A stretch of DNA of 64,000 bases from Streptomyces sp. SID12488 (lineage in GTDB: Bacteria > Actinomycetota > Actinomycetes > Streptomycetales > Streptomycetaceae): the NCBI RefSeq assembly GCF_010548275.1, contig NZ_JAAGLT010000009.1:1-64000 (forward strand), read 5' to 3'. The notes beneath the pieces are model-generated. The model saw only the letters and a program-made list of their open reading frames with translations, was not told the origin of the DNA and ran no database searches. Positions 18,657 through 26,639 of this stretch are shown one piece after another (within the stretch, counting starts at the first letter, position 1; every line of letters starts with the position of its first letter). The position numbers and the translations under genes were made by a program.

Positions 18657-19616
18657 ATGCGCATTGTGGTTCTGGCAGGCGGCATCGGCGGTGCCCGGTT
18701 CCTGCGCGGTCTTCAGCGGGCCGTGCCGGACGCGGACATCACCGTCATCGGCAACACCGGGGACGACATTCACCTGTTCGGGCTGAAGGTCTGCCCCGAT
18801 CTCGACACGGTGATGTACACCCTCGGCGGCGGTATCAACGAGGAGCAGGGCTGGGGGCGGACCGACGAGACCTTCCATCTGAAGGAGGAGCTCGCGGCGT
18901 ACGGCGTCGGGCCGGAGTGGTTCGGTCTCGGCGACCGGGACTTCGCCACGCACATCGTGCGCACGCAGATGCTCGGCGCGGGCTATCCGCTGAGCGCCGT
19001 CACCGAGGCGCTGTGCGACCGGTGGAAGCCCGGGGTGCGGCTCATCCCGATGTCCGACGACCGTGTGGAGACGCATGTCGCCGTCGAGGTGGACGGCGAG
19101 CGCAAGGCCGTCCACTTCCAGGAGTACTGGGTGCGGCTGCGGGCCTCCGTACCGGCCGAGGCCATCGTGCCGGTCGGCGCTGAACAGGCGAAGCCGGCAC
19201 CGGGGGTCCTGGAGGCGATCGCCGACGCCGACGTGATCCTCTTCCCGCCCTCCAACCCGGTGGTGTCCATCGGCACGATCCTGGCCGTGCCCGGGATCCG
19301 CGAGGCGATCGCCGAGGCCGGGGTGCCCGTGGTGGGCCTCTCCCCCATCGTCGGGGACGCGCCCGTGCGCGGGATGGCCGACAAGGTGCTCGCGGCGGTC
19401 GGCGTGGAGGCCACGGCGGCGGCGGTCGCCGAGCACTACGGTTCGGGGCTGCTGGACGGCTGGCTCGTCGACACGGTCGACGCGGGCACGGTGGAGCGGG
19501 TGGAGACGGCGGGCATCCGCTGCCGTGCTGTGCCGCTGATGATGACGGACGTGGAGGCGTCGGCGCAGATGGCGCGCGAGGCGCTCGCGCTGGCGGAGGA
19601 GGTGCGGGGCGCTTGA
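18657..19616 (+). CDS. fbiA: 2-phospho-L-lactate/phosphoenolpyruvate transferase of F420 synthesis (CofD/FbiA)
   Basis: 319 residues. It joins a phospholactyl or phosphoenolpyruvyl group, activated with GTP, to the deazaflavin Fo to give F420-0 or its dehydro form. The N-terminal MRIVVLAGGIGGARFLRGL is the family glycine loop; VIGNTGDDIHLFGLKVCPDLD follows, and LSPIVGDAPVRGMADKVL sits in the C-terminal half. The start at 18657 gives the standard N terminus; no SD is visible, so translation may start without one. It overlaps fbiB by 4 bases (TTGA), a coupled pair seen throughout Actinobacteria. Confidence 0.96.
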   Translation: MRIVVLAGGIGGARFLRGLQRAVPDADITVIGNTGDDIHLFGLKVCPDLDTVMYTLGGGINEEQGWGRTDETFHLKEELAAYGVGPEWFGLGDRDFATHIVRTQMLGAGYPLSAVTEALCDRWKPGVRLIPMSDDRVETHVAVEVDGERKAVHFQEYWVRLRASVPAEAIVPVGAEQAKPAPGVLEAIADADVILFPPSNPVVSIGTILAVPGIREAIAEAGVPVVGLSPIVGDAPVRGMADKVLAAVGVEATAAAVAEHYGSGLLDGWLVDTVDAGTVERVETAGIRCRAVPLMMTDVEASAQMAREALALAEEVRGA

Positions 19617-20995
19617 GCGGCGAGCTTTCCAGTGAGGGTGCGATCGGTACGGGTACCGGTGGCGGTAGTGGTAGTGGTAGCGGCGACGGTGACGGGTATC
19701 GGGTCTGGGCCGTGGGTGGGATGCCCGAGGTTCAGCCCGGGGACGATCTCGCGAAGCTCATCGCCGCCGCCGAGCCCGGGCTGCTCGACGGGGACGTGCT
19801 GCTCGTCACCTCGAAGATCGTGTCCAAAGCCGAGGGCCGCGTCGTCGAGGCGGCGGACCGGGAGGCCGCGATCGACGCCGAGACCGTGCGGGTCGTCGCC
19901 CGGCGCGGGCCGCTGCGGATCGTGGAGAACCGGCAGGGCCTGGTGATGGCCGCGGCCGGCGTCGACGCCTCCAACACGCCCTCCGGGACGGTGCTGTTGC
20001 TGCCCGAGGATCCCGACGCGTCCGCGCGTGCGGTCCGGGACGGCCTCAGAGACGCGCTGGGCGTCGACATCGGGGTCGTCGTGACCGACACCTTCGGACG
20101 ACCCTGGCGCGCCGGGCTCACGGATGTGGCGATCGGCGCCGCGGGCGTGCGTGTGCTCGACGATCTGCGCGGGGGCACCGACGCGCACGGCAATCCGCTC
20201 TCCGCGACGGTCGTGGCGACAGCCGACGAACTGGCCGCCGCCGGGGATCTGGTCAAGGGCAAGGCGTCGGGACTGCCCGTCGCCGTCGTACGCGGGCTGC
20301 CGCATGTGGTGGTCGAGGGCGATGACGACGGTGAGGATGCGGGGGCCCGGGCTCTGGTGCGCGACGCCCGCGACGACATGTTCCGGCTCGGTACGTCGGA
20401 GGCCGTACGGGAGGCGGTGACCCAGCGGCGTACGGTGCGGGCCTTCACGGACGAGCCCGTGGACCCCGGCGCGGTACGGCGGGCGGTGGCCGCCGCGGTG
20501 ACCGCGCCCGCTCCTCATCACACGACGCCCTGGCGCTTCGTACTGCTGGAGTCGGAGCGGTCGCGGACAGAACTGCTCGACGCGATGCGGGACGCCTGGA
20601 TCGCGGATCTGCGGCGGGACGGGAAGAGCGAGGAGTCCGTCGGGAAGCGGGTGCGGCGGGGGGATGTGCTGCGGGCGGCGCCGTATCTGGCGGTGCCCTG
20701 TCTCGTGATGGACGGGTCGCACACGTACGGGGACGCCCGGCGGGACGGGGCCGAGCGGGAGATGTTCGTGGTCGCGGCCGGGGCCGGGGTACAGAACTTC
20801 CTCGTCGCGCTCGCCGGTGAGCGGCTCGGGTCGGCGTGGGTGTCGTCCACGATGTTCTGCCGGGATGTCGTGCGGGAGGTGCTGGGGCTGCCGGCGGGGT
20901 GGGATCCGATGGGGGCGGTCGCGGTCGGGCATCCGGCTCAGGCGCCGCAGCCTCGGGTGGATCGGGATGCGGGGGCGTTCATCGAGGTGCGGTGA
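19613..20995 (+). CDS. fbiB: Bifunctional F420:gamma-L-glutamate ligase / FMN reductase (FbiB)
   Basis: 460 residues with two domains. Residues ~30-255 are the CofE-type ligase (GDVLLVTSKIVSKAEGR, DTFGRPWRAGLTDVAIGAAG) that adds glutamates to F420-0. Residues ~265-460 are a nitroreductase-like FMN domain (RTVRAFTDEPVDPGAVRRAV) that reduces dehydro-F420-0 in mycobacteria. Residues 1-28 are a Gly/Ser-rich stretch made of short repeats, probably a disordered leader. It starts at a TTG that overlaps the fbiA stop. The two-domain fusion is normal for Actinobacteria. Confidence 0.95.
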   Translation: MSGELSSEGAIGTGTGGGSGSGSGDGDGYRVWAVGGMPEVQPGDDLAKLIAAAEPGLLDGDVLLVTSKIVSKAEGRVVEAADREAAIDAETVRVVARRGPLRIVENRQGLVMAAAGVDASNTPSGTVLLLPEDPDASARAVRDGLRDALGVDIGVVVTDTFGRPWRAGLTDVAIGAAGVRVLDDLRGGTDAHGNPLSATVVATADELAAAGDLVKGKASGLPVAVVRGLPHVVVEGDDDGEDAGARALVRDARDDMFRLGTSEAVREAVTQRRTVRAFTDEPVDPGAVRRAVAAAVTAPAPHHTTPWRFVLLESERSRTELLDAMRDAWIADLRRDGKSEESVGKRVRRGDVLRAAPYLAVPCLVMDGSHTYGDARRDGAEREMFVVAAGAGVQNFLVALAGERLGSAWVSSTMFCRDVVREVLGLPAGWDPMGAVAVGHPAQAPQPRVDRDAGAFIEVR

Positions 20996-21072
20996 GATGT
21001 TGTGGGGGCTGTCCCCCTTGGAGGGTTCGCTTCTTCTGGGTTTGTTCGTTCTTCGCATGCTAGGGACGGTTC

Positions 21073-22089
21073 GTGGCAGGACGGTTCGTTTCTCGGCCCT
21101 CCCAGCCCACTCGTACGACCGTGCGGGGTGGGCATGTCGTCGTGCCCGGTGGAGTGCCGCGGCAGGCCGGCGCGCCGGGGCGGACCCGGACCTGGGTGCC
21201 CGGTGTGCCGCTCGACCTCGGGCTGGTTCTGGGGCCGTTGCGGCGGGGGCCGGGCGACCCCACGTTCCGGGCGGCGCCGGACGGGTCCGTGTGGCGGGCC
21301 AGCCGTACGCCTGCCGGGGCCGGGACGTTGCAGGTCGCGCTGCGGGACGGGGTGGTCCGGGGGGAGGCGTGGGGGCCCGGGGCCGAGTGGCTACTGGAGC
21401 GGTTGCCCGAGTTGCTGGGGTCGGCCGACGATCCCGAGGTGTTCGCGCCTCGGCACCGGATCGTCGCGCTCGCGCGGCATCGGCGGCCGGGGTTGCGGCT
21501 GACCCGGACCGGACTGGTCATGGAGTCGCTGATTCCGTCCGTGCTGGAGCAGAAGGTCACGACCGACGAGGCCTATCGGGCCTGGCGGTTGCTCGTACGG
21601 AAGTTCGGGGAGCCTGCGCCTGGGCCCGAGGGTCTGCCCCCAGGGTTGTTCGTTGCGCCCGCGGCTCGGGACTGGGCTCTGATTCCGTCCTGGGAGTGGC
21701 ATCGGGCCGGGGTCGATGACAAGCGGGCGTCGACGATTCTGCGGGCTGTCCGGGTCGCGGGGCGCCTGGAGGAGGCTGTGGCGCTGGATCCGGAGCGGGC
21801 GCGGGCTCGGCTGGAGGTGGTTCCCGGGGTGGGGCCGTGGACCTCGGCGGAGGTTGTGCAGCGGAGTCATGGGGCGGCGGACGCGGTGACTGTGGGGGAT
21901 CTGCATCTGCCGGGGATCGTCGGGTTTGCGCTGGCGGGGGACCGGGATGCGGATGACGAGGTGATGTTGTCGTTGCTGGAGCCGTATGCGGGGCAGCGGC
22001 ATCGGGCGGCTCGGTTGATTCTGCTGAGTGGGCGTACGCCGGGGCGGCGGGGGCCGCGTATGCGTAAGGGAGATATCGGGCGGCTGTGA
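21073..22089 (+). CDS. DNA-3-methyladenine glycosylase family protein (HhH-GPD)
   Basis: 338 residues. It should excise alkylated purines from DNA, the first step of base-excision repair. Residues ~140-320 are the HhH-GPD domain: LIPSVLEQKVTTDEAYRAWR, then the helix-hairpin-helix LEVVPGVGPWTSAEVV and, close behind, VGDLHLPGIV with the Asp expected of AlkA-type enzymes. The N-terminal 130 residues resemble the AlkA N-terminal fold only loosely. GTG 21073 follows AGGGACGG. It lies 77 bases after fbiB; the link to F420 is only positional. Confidence 0.85.
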   Translation: MAGRFVSRPSQPTRTTVRGGHVVVPGGVPRQAGAPGRTRTWVPGVPLDLGLVLGPLRRGPGDPTFRAAPDGSVWRASRTPAGAGTLQVALRDGVVRGEAWGPGAEWLLERLPELLGSADDPEVFAPRHRIVALARHRRPGLRLTRTGLVMESLIPSVLEQKVTTDEAYRAWRLLVRKFGEPAPGPEGLPPGLFVAPAARDWALIPSWEWHRAGVDDKRASTILRAVRVAGRLEEAVALDPERARARLEVVPGVGPWTSAEVVQRSHGAADAVTVGDLHLPGIVGFALAGDRDADDEVMLSLLEPYAGQRHRAARLILLSGRTPGRRGPRMRKGDIGRL

Positions 22090-22180
22090 GGGGGGTGTTT
22101 CCTCGCCCCCGCCGCCCCTACCCGTCCCATCCTGAACCTGAGGGCTGCGCCCCCAGACCCCCGCTTCGGTCCTGAAGGGG

Positions 22181-22210
22181 CCTCGTCCTCAAACGCCGGA
22201 CGGGCTGAAG
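22181..22210. repeat. Streptomyces intergenic repeat unit
   Basis: A sequence of the type CCTCAAACGCCGGACGGGCT that I recognise as a common intergenic repeat in Streptomyces genomes, here between the convergent glycosylase and manC-like genes. The preceding bases (22140-22180) are GC-rich and include GGGCTGCGCCCCCAGACCCC, often found with it. It may act in transcription termination. Copy number cannot be judged from this window. Confidence 0.55.
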
Positions 22211-22251
22211 ATGCCTGGGCCGGGGCTTCATGCGTGGGTGGGAAACCCTGC

Positions 22252-23334
22252 CTACTGGTCCGACGAGAAGCGGAGTGCGCCCGGTGGGATTCTCGCGTCG
22301 CACCACACCCGTACACCCTCCCTCAGTTCGTTGTCGGCGCCGATGATCGCGCCGTCGCCGATCACCGTGCCCGTGAGGACCGAGCGTTCGCCCACGCGGG
22401 CCCTTGCGCCGATCAGGGAGTCGGTGATGACCGCGCCCGGTTCGACCACCGCGCCCGCCAGGATCGTGCTGCCCGAGACGCGTGCGCCCTCCGCCACGAA
22501 GGCGCCCTCGCCCACCACCGTGCCGCCGGTCAGCTTGGCGTCGGGGGCCACCCGGGCGGAGGGGAGGATCAGGCGGTCGCCGCAGCGGCCGGGGACGGCG
22601 GGGGACGGGGCGCGGCCCAGTACCAGGTCCGCCGAGCCGCGTACGAAGGCCGCCGGGGTGCCCAGGTCCAGCCAGTACGTGGAGTCGACCAGGCCTTGCA
22701 GGTGTGCGCCGATGGAGAGGAGTTCCGGGAACGTCTCCCGCTCCACCGACACCGGGCGGCCTGCCGGGATCGTGTCGATGACCGAGCGGCGGAAGACGTA
22801 CGCCCCCGCGTTGATCTGGTCGGTGACGATCTCCTCGGGGGTTTGCGGCTTCTCCAGGAACGCTGTCACCCGGCCGGTCGCGTCCGTGGGGACCAGGCCG
22901 TAGGCCCTCGGGTCCGTTACTCGGGTCAGGTGGAGGGAGACGTCCGCCCGCGTCGACTCGTGGGTGCGGACGAGGGCCCTGATGTCCAGGCCCGTCAGGA
23001 TGTCGCCGTTGAAGACCAGGACCGGGTCGTCGGGGGCGGAGTGCAGGCGCGAGGCGACGTTGCGGATCGCGCCGCCCGTGCCGAGGGGTTCGTCCTCGGT
23101 GACGTACTCCAGATGGAGGCCGAGCGACGAGCCGTCACCGAAGTGCGGTTCGAAGACCTCGGCCAGGTAGGAGGTCGCCAGGACGATGTGCTCAACCCCC
23201 GCCGCTCTCGCTCTCGCCAACTGGTGCGTGAGGAAGGGGACCCCGGCCGCCGGGACCATCGGCTTCGGGGTGTGCACGGTGAGCGGACGCAGCCGGGTGC
23301 CCTTGCCGCCGACCAGGAGGATCGCTTCTGTCAC
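22252..23334 (-). CDS. manC: Mannose-1-phosphate guanylyltransferase-like nucleotidyltransferase
   Basis: 360 residues. Residues ~1-235 are a nucleotidyltransferase with GGKGTRLRPLT at 9-19, PKPMVP at 24-29, FNGDIL near 111-116 and an active-site VTAFLEKPQ. From ~255 a left-handed beta-helix of hexapeptide repeats follows (GAFVAEGARVSG, GSTILAGAVVEPG, GTVIGDGAIIGADN). With manA and manB nearby it most likely makes GDP-mannose from mannose-1-phosphate, and the corresponding S. coelicolor gene is described as manC; substrate specificity is inferred, since the same fold makes other NDP-sugars. The PGRP gene lies 58 bases upstream. Confidence 0.85.
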   Translation of the reverse strand: MTEAILLVGGKGTRLRPLTVHTPKPMVPAAGVPFLTHQLARARAAGVEHIVLATSYLAEVFEPHFGDGSSLGLHLEYVTEDEPLGTGGAIRNVASRLHSAPDDPVLVFNGDILTGLDIRALVRTHESTRADVSLHLTRVTDPRAYGLVPTDATGRVTAFLEKPQTPEEIVTDQINAGAYVFRRSVIDTIPAGRPVSVERETFPELLSIGAHLQGLVDSTYWLDLGTPAAFVRGSADLVLGRAPSPAVPGRCGDRLILPSARVAPDAKLTGGTVVGEGAFVAEGARVSGSTILAGAVVEPGAVITDSLIGARARVGERSVLTGTVIGDGAIIGADNELREGVRVWCDARIPPGALRFSSDQ

Positions 23335-23392
23335 CTGTCGTCCCTGCTTCCTGCCGGGACCGACCGAAACGCCGTCCGGTCGGCCGAAGTCC

Positions 23393-24820
23393 TCATCGCC
23401 CCTGGTACTTGGCCGCCGACTTGCGCGCCGAGCCGAGTTTGTCGTAGAGCAGCCGGCCCGGGCACTCGGTGGCGAAGCCGTCCCGGTGGCCGGAGATCAC
23501 GTTGAGTCGTACGTTCTTTCCCTTTTGATAGAGATTGCCACCACCCGACTTCAGGTATGTCTTCGCGTTCGGATTGACCCCGTACAGGCCCAACTTCCAG
23601 GCGGTCAGCCGGGCGATCGCACTCACTGCCGATTTGGACGGCTTGGAGCTGCCGAAAGTTCCGAGGACGGCGATCCCCATGCTGTCGGTGTTGAATCCGA
23701 GCGTGTGTGCGCCCATCACGGGCTTCGCCATCCCCCCGGCGCGCCCCTCGTAGATGTTTCCGCACCGGTCGACGAGGAAGTTGTAGCCGATGTCCCGCCA
23801 GCCGCTGCTCAGCACGTGGTAGCGGTAGATGCCGCGGATGAGGGACGGGACGTCCTTGCACCAGTACTTGTTGCCCGAGGCCGTGTGGTGCACGAAGGCC
23901 GCCTTCACCTTCTTCGTGTAGACGAAGCCGGGTTCGCGCAGCGTCTCGTCCGCACCCCAGCCTCGACGTGTGACGATCCGCGGGCGCGGGCCGATGTACG
24001 GCTTCACCCGTCGCTCTTCCGGTCTCGTTCCCGTCTCCTGCCGTCGCAGCGTCAGCGCCTCTTCCTCCGTCTGCTGTCTGTTCAGCGCCGGGATCTCGGT
24101 GGCGCCGAGGGGAGCGAGGTCCGCGTTGGCCGCCGCCGACTCCGCCGACTCCGCGGACCCGGTGGTGTACCCGGTCTCCGTCTGCCCCGTCGCGCGAGTG
24201 CGCTGCCGCGCGGGTGTCGCGGATGCCTTGCCCGGGTCCACCAGTTCGAGGCGGAGGCCCGCGGGGAGGGGGGACCGGGTGCCCGGCGCGCCCCCCTCGC
24301 CGTCCGCCCGTACGCGCACCTCCACGCCGTCCGAGTCGCCCACCCACAGCGGCGCCGTGGAACCGCGGACCCGGCCCGAGACCCGCTCGGCAGTGCCGGG
24401 GTCGGCCGCGTGTTCGTGGTTGTGCGTCTCGACGTCCTGCCAGCCGGACCAGTGACCGCCGGCGGCCTCCCGGGTACGCACCTGGACCTCGCCGTACAGC
24501 TCGGTGTCCGGGTTGTCCCAGACGACACCGACCAGCGAGAAGTGCCGTACGTCCGGACGGTACAGACCCTGTTCGGCGGCCGGGCCGAGGGTACGGTCGC
24601 CGGGGCGGGGGGCCAGCGGGAGCGACTGGGTGCTGCCGGGGACGGTGGAGGCGGCGGGAGCCACCGGGGCCGTCTGAGCCGGTCTTGCCTCGGCGGGTCT
24701 CGCCGAGGCCGAGGCCGGGGTTGTGGGCAGGGTCAACGGGAGCGCCAGGGCTGTTGCGCATACGACGCCGATGGAAGAAGAAAGATATCCACGCATGCCC
24801 CTGATCCTGGACATAGTCAT
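23393..24820 (-). CDS. Secreted N-acetylmuramoyl-L-alanine amidase / peptidoglycan recognition protein
   Basis: 475 residues. Residues ~1-40 form a signal peptide (GVVCATALALPLTLPTTPAS) and the next ~250 are a Pro/Ala-rich region with beta-strand segments of unknown role. The C-terminal third is an Amidase_2/PGRP domain: AAFVHHTASGNKYWC, YNFLVDRCGNIYEGRAGG, GAHTLGFNTDSMGIAVLG and VISGHRDGFATECPG. The zinc ligands (His, His and the Cys of TECPG) are present, so it probably cleaves the amide bond between MurNAc and L-Ala. Several Met codons near the start (ATG at 24820 and 24796) leave the exact N terminus open. Confidence 0.9.
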   Translation of the reverse strand: MTMSRIRGMRGYLSSSIGVVCATALALPLTLPTTPASASARPAEARPAQTAPVAPAASTVPGSTQSLPLAPRPGDRTLGPAAEQGLYRPDVRHFSLVGVVWDNPDTELYGEVQVRTREAAGGHWSGWQDVETHNHEHAADPGTAERVSGRVRGSTAPLWVGDSDGVEVRVRADGEGGAPGTRSPLPAGLRLELVDPGKASATPARQRTRATGQTETGYTTGSAESAESAAANADLAPLGATEIPALNRQQTEEEALTLRRQETGTRPEERRVKPYIGPRPRIVTRRGWGADETLREPGFVYTKKVKAAFVHHTASGNKYWCKDVPSLIRGIYRYHVLSSGWRDIGYNFLVDRCGNIYEGRAGGMAKPVMGAHTLGFNTDSMGIAVLGTFGSSKPSKSAVSAIARLTAWKLGLYGVNPNAKTYLKSGGGNLYQKGKNVRLNVISGHRDGFATECPGRLLYDKLGSARKSAAKYQGR

Positions 24821-24934
24821 ACATATCTGTCCAACGATGAACTGACGGGCCGTCTGGCGTGTTCACCCGAACCGGTGGCTCCGGCAGTCGGCCCGCGCCC
24901 ACCGCCACGCGGACCCCTGCGTACTCTTGCGCGG

Positions 24935-25693
24935 GTGAACGCCACCGATCGCACCCCTGCCGACCTGCTGCGTTCCGCGCTCGCCGCGGACCCCGCACGC
25001 CCCCTGGTGACCTTCTACGACGACGCCACGGGTGAACGAGTCGAATTGTCCGTGGCCACCTTCGCCAATTGGGTGGCCAAGACCGCGAATCTCCTCCAGG
25101 GCGAGCTGTCCGCCGAACCCGGTGACCGGGTCGCGCTGCTGTTGCCCGCGCACTGGCAGACGGCGGTGTGGCTGCTGGCGTGCTCGTCGGTGGGTGTCGT
25201 CGCCGACATGGCGGGCGAGCCCGGTACGGCCGACATCGTCGTCAGCGGGCCCGACACACTGGACGCGGCGCGCGCGTGTTCCGGTGAGCGGATCGCGCTC
25301 GCGCTGCGGCCGTTGGGCGGGCGGTTCCCGCAGGTGCCGGCAGGCTTCGCCGACTACGCGGTGGAGGTGCCGGGACAGGGGGACCGGTTCGCGCCGTACG
25401 CGCCCGTCGATCCGGAGGCGGCGGCGCTGATCGTGGCCGGGGCGGAGTTCACGGGAGCGGAGGTCGTGGAACGGGCCGGGGCGGATGCGGTGGAGTTCGG
25501 GCTTACCGGGCCGGGGTCACGGCTGCTGTCGGGGTTGGGGTACGACACGTGGGACGGGGTCAGCGCGGGGTTGTACTCGCCTCTCGCCACCGGGGGGTCT
25601 GTGGTGCTGTGCCGGCATCTTGAGCGGGCGAGTGAGGATGCGGTGGCCCGGCGGGTCGAGGACGAGCGGGTCACGGCTACGCGCCGCGGGTAG
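24935..25693 (+). CDS. TIGR03089 family protein (AMP-binding N-terminal-like)
   Basis: 252 residues. It resembles the first third of AMP-forming acyl-CoA synthetases: LVTFYDDATGERVELSVATF at the start, NLLQGELSAEPGDRVALLLP in the middle. The ATP P-loop, hinge and C-terminal lysine domain are all absent, so it cannot adenylate on its own. TIGR03089 proteins are restricted to Actinobacteria and usually lie just before lytR, as here. The GTG at 24935 has TACTCT 7 bases upstream and no SD, consistent with a leaderless transcript. Function unknown. Confidence 0.85.
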   Translation: MNATDRTPADLLRSALAADPARPLVTFYDDATGERVELSVATFANWVAKTANLLQGELSAEPGDRVALLLPAHWQTAVWLLACSSVGVVADMAGEPGTADIVVSGPDTLDAARACSGERIALALRPLGGRFPQVPAGFADYAVEVPGQGDRFAPYAPVDPEAAALIVAGAEFTGAEVVERAGADAVEFGLTGPGSRLLSGLGYDTWDGVSAGLYSPLATGGSVVLCRHLERASEDAVARRVEDERVTATRRG

Positions 25694-26639
25694 GGGGTGC
25701 GTTGCGTTTCGGCTGTGCCCCGGTGGGGACTTGTCGCGCTCACGCGGCGGAGCCGTACGTGTCACAGCTGCACGCCTCTGGGCGAGTGCCGGCCCCGGCG
25801 TTCAGCCGTTCGGGCCATTGGCGAGGCCCTCAGGACCGCGCCCAGGTCATGGTCGTAGGAGCACATGCCCGTACGACCATGAGGGGGCGCCCGGTCGCGA
25901 CCGGCGCCGTACGCGTCCTCGGGCTCGCCCAGAAGCTCGCACGAGGGCTTGTGGCGCCCTGAGCCGTACGGGGGTTGGTGCGGCCAGGCGAGCCTGGACA
26001 CCGGGTACGACGTCTGGGGGCACCCCCTCTGGGGGAGCGCGAGGCCCCTGGTCCACCAGCCGGAGTCACCCCGGATCACAATGCCGCCGGCGAGCTCGCG
26101 AGGTACGAGAAAGCGCGGCCTGCCTCGCGCGCACCCCGCCCCGGCCGGTGTGCATGGTTCGTGCGAATTGATGCGCGGAATGCGCGACTTTCCTGTCGAA
26201 CGTGTGCAGTTCATGACCGTTCCACGGGAGTCGTACGCCTACTACACAAATCGCGACCAGCTTGCCGAGCCGGAAGCCGGAAGCCGTTCCAGCGGTTGCC
26301 GGACGGGCGCGCCGGTCGCCGTCACGGCGGAAATGCCGGTTCGGGGCGATTCCTTCACCCCGCCCCCGTACTCACTTTTCGCGGCAACACGGCCGATCGG
26401 GGTGCCTACGGGTAAAGCGCTTGCCAAGTCAGCGGTCTTTAGTTCAAGAAAATGGGTGGATTGCCCAGGTGTAGGGACGTGGAATTTGTCACCGTCGTCG
26501 CTTGACGCCCAACCAGACGGATAGTGTGAGCGATCCGGTGCGTCAGGACACGTGTCGTGTGCACACCGGCAGACCGAGAGACCCGAGCGCCTTGGTAGGG
26601 GGAAAGGCGCCGCGTGGCCCCGACGGAGGATGCAGAACC
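25694..26639. other. 946-base gap before the first LCP gene
   Basis: No credible gene: the open frames on both strands have mixed codon use and no ribosome sites. The first ~300 bases resemble a diverged copy of Streptomyces intergenic repeat DNA (GCGGAGCCGTACGTGTCACA). A perfect 11-bp inverted repeat lies at 25847-25882. The last ~200 bases are AT-richer and probably hold the promoter of the LCP gene; GTCT-N15-GGGTGG at 26435-26459 is a weak candidate for a SigB-like promoter. Confidence 0.5.
25847..25882. repeat. Perfect 11-bp inverted repeat
   Basis: TCATGGTCGTA at 25847-25857 and its exact complement at 25872-25882, with a 14-base loop. It lies 154 bases beyond the TIGR03089 stop and could be a terminator for that gene or a small-RNA hairpin; no T run follows. 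Confidence 0.4.

Noticed and set aside
19641..19690. GGTAGTGGTAGTGGTAGCGG repeat as a CRISPR or satellite
   Set aside because: It encodes the Gly/Ser-rich leader of FbiB and is a simple codon repeat.
17805..21058. Two long minus-strand open frames
   Set aside because: Antisense to cysteine dioxygenase, fbiA and fbiB; Arg/His/Pro-rich translation typical of a shadow frame.
25762..26214. Minus-strand frame of 150 codons in the gap before LCP1
   Set aside because: Mixed codon use, no ribosome site, no recognisable domain; its start lies within repeat-like DNA.
25949..26524. Plus-strand frame of 191 codons in the same gap
   Set aside because: The end overlaps the probable LCP1 promoter region and third-position GC falls off; no motif.
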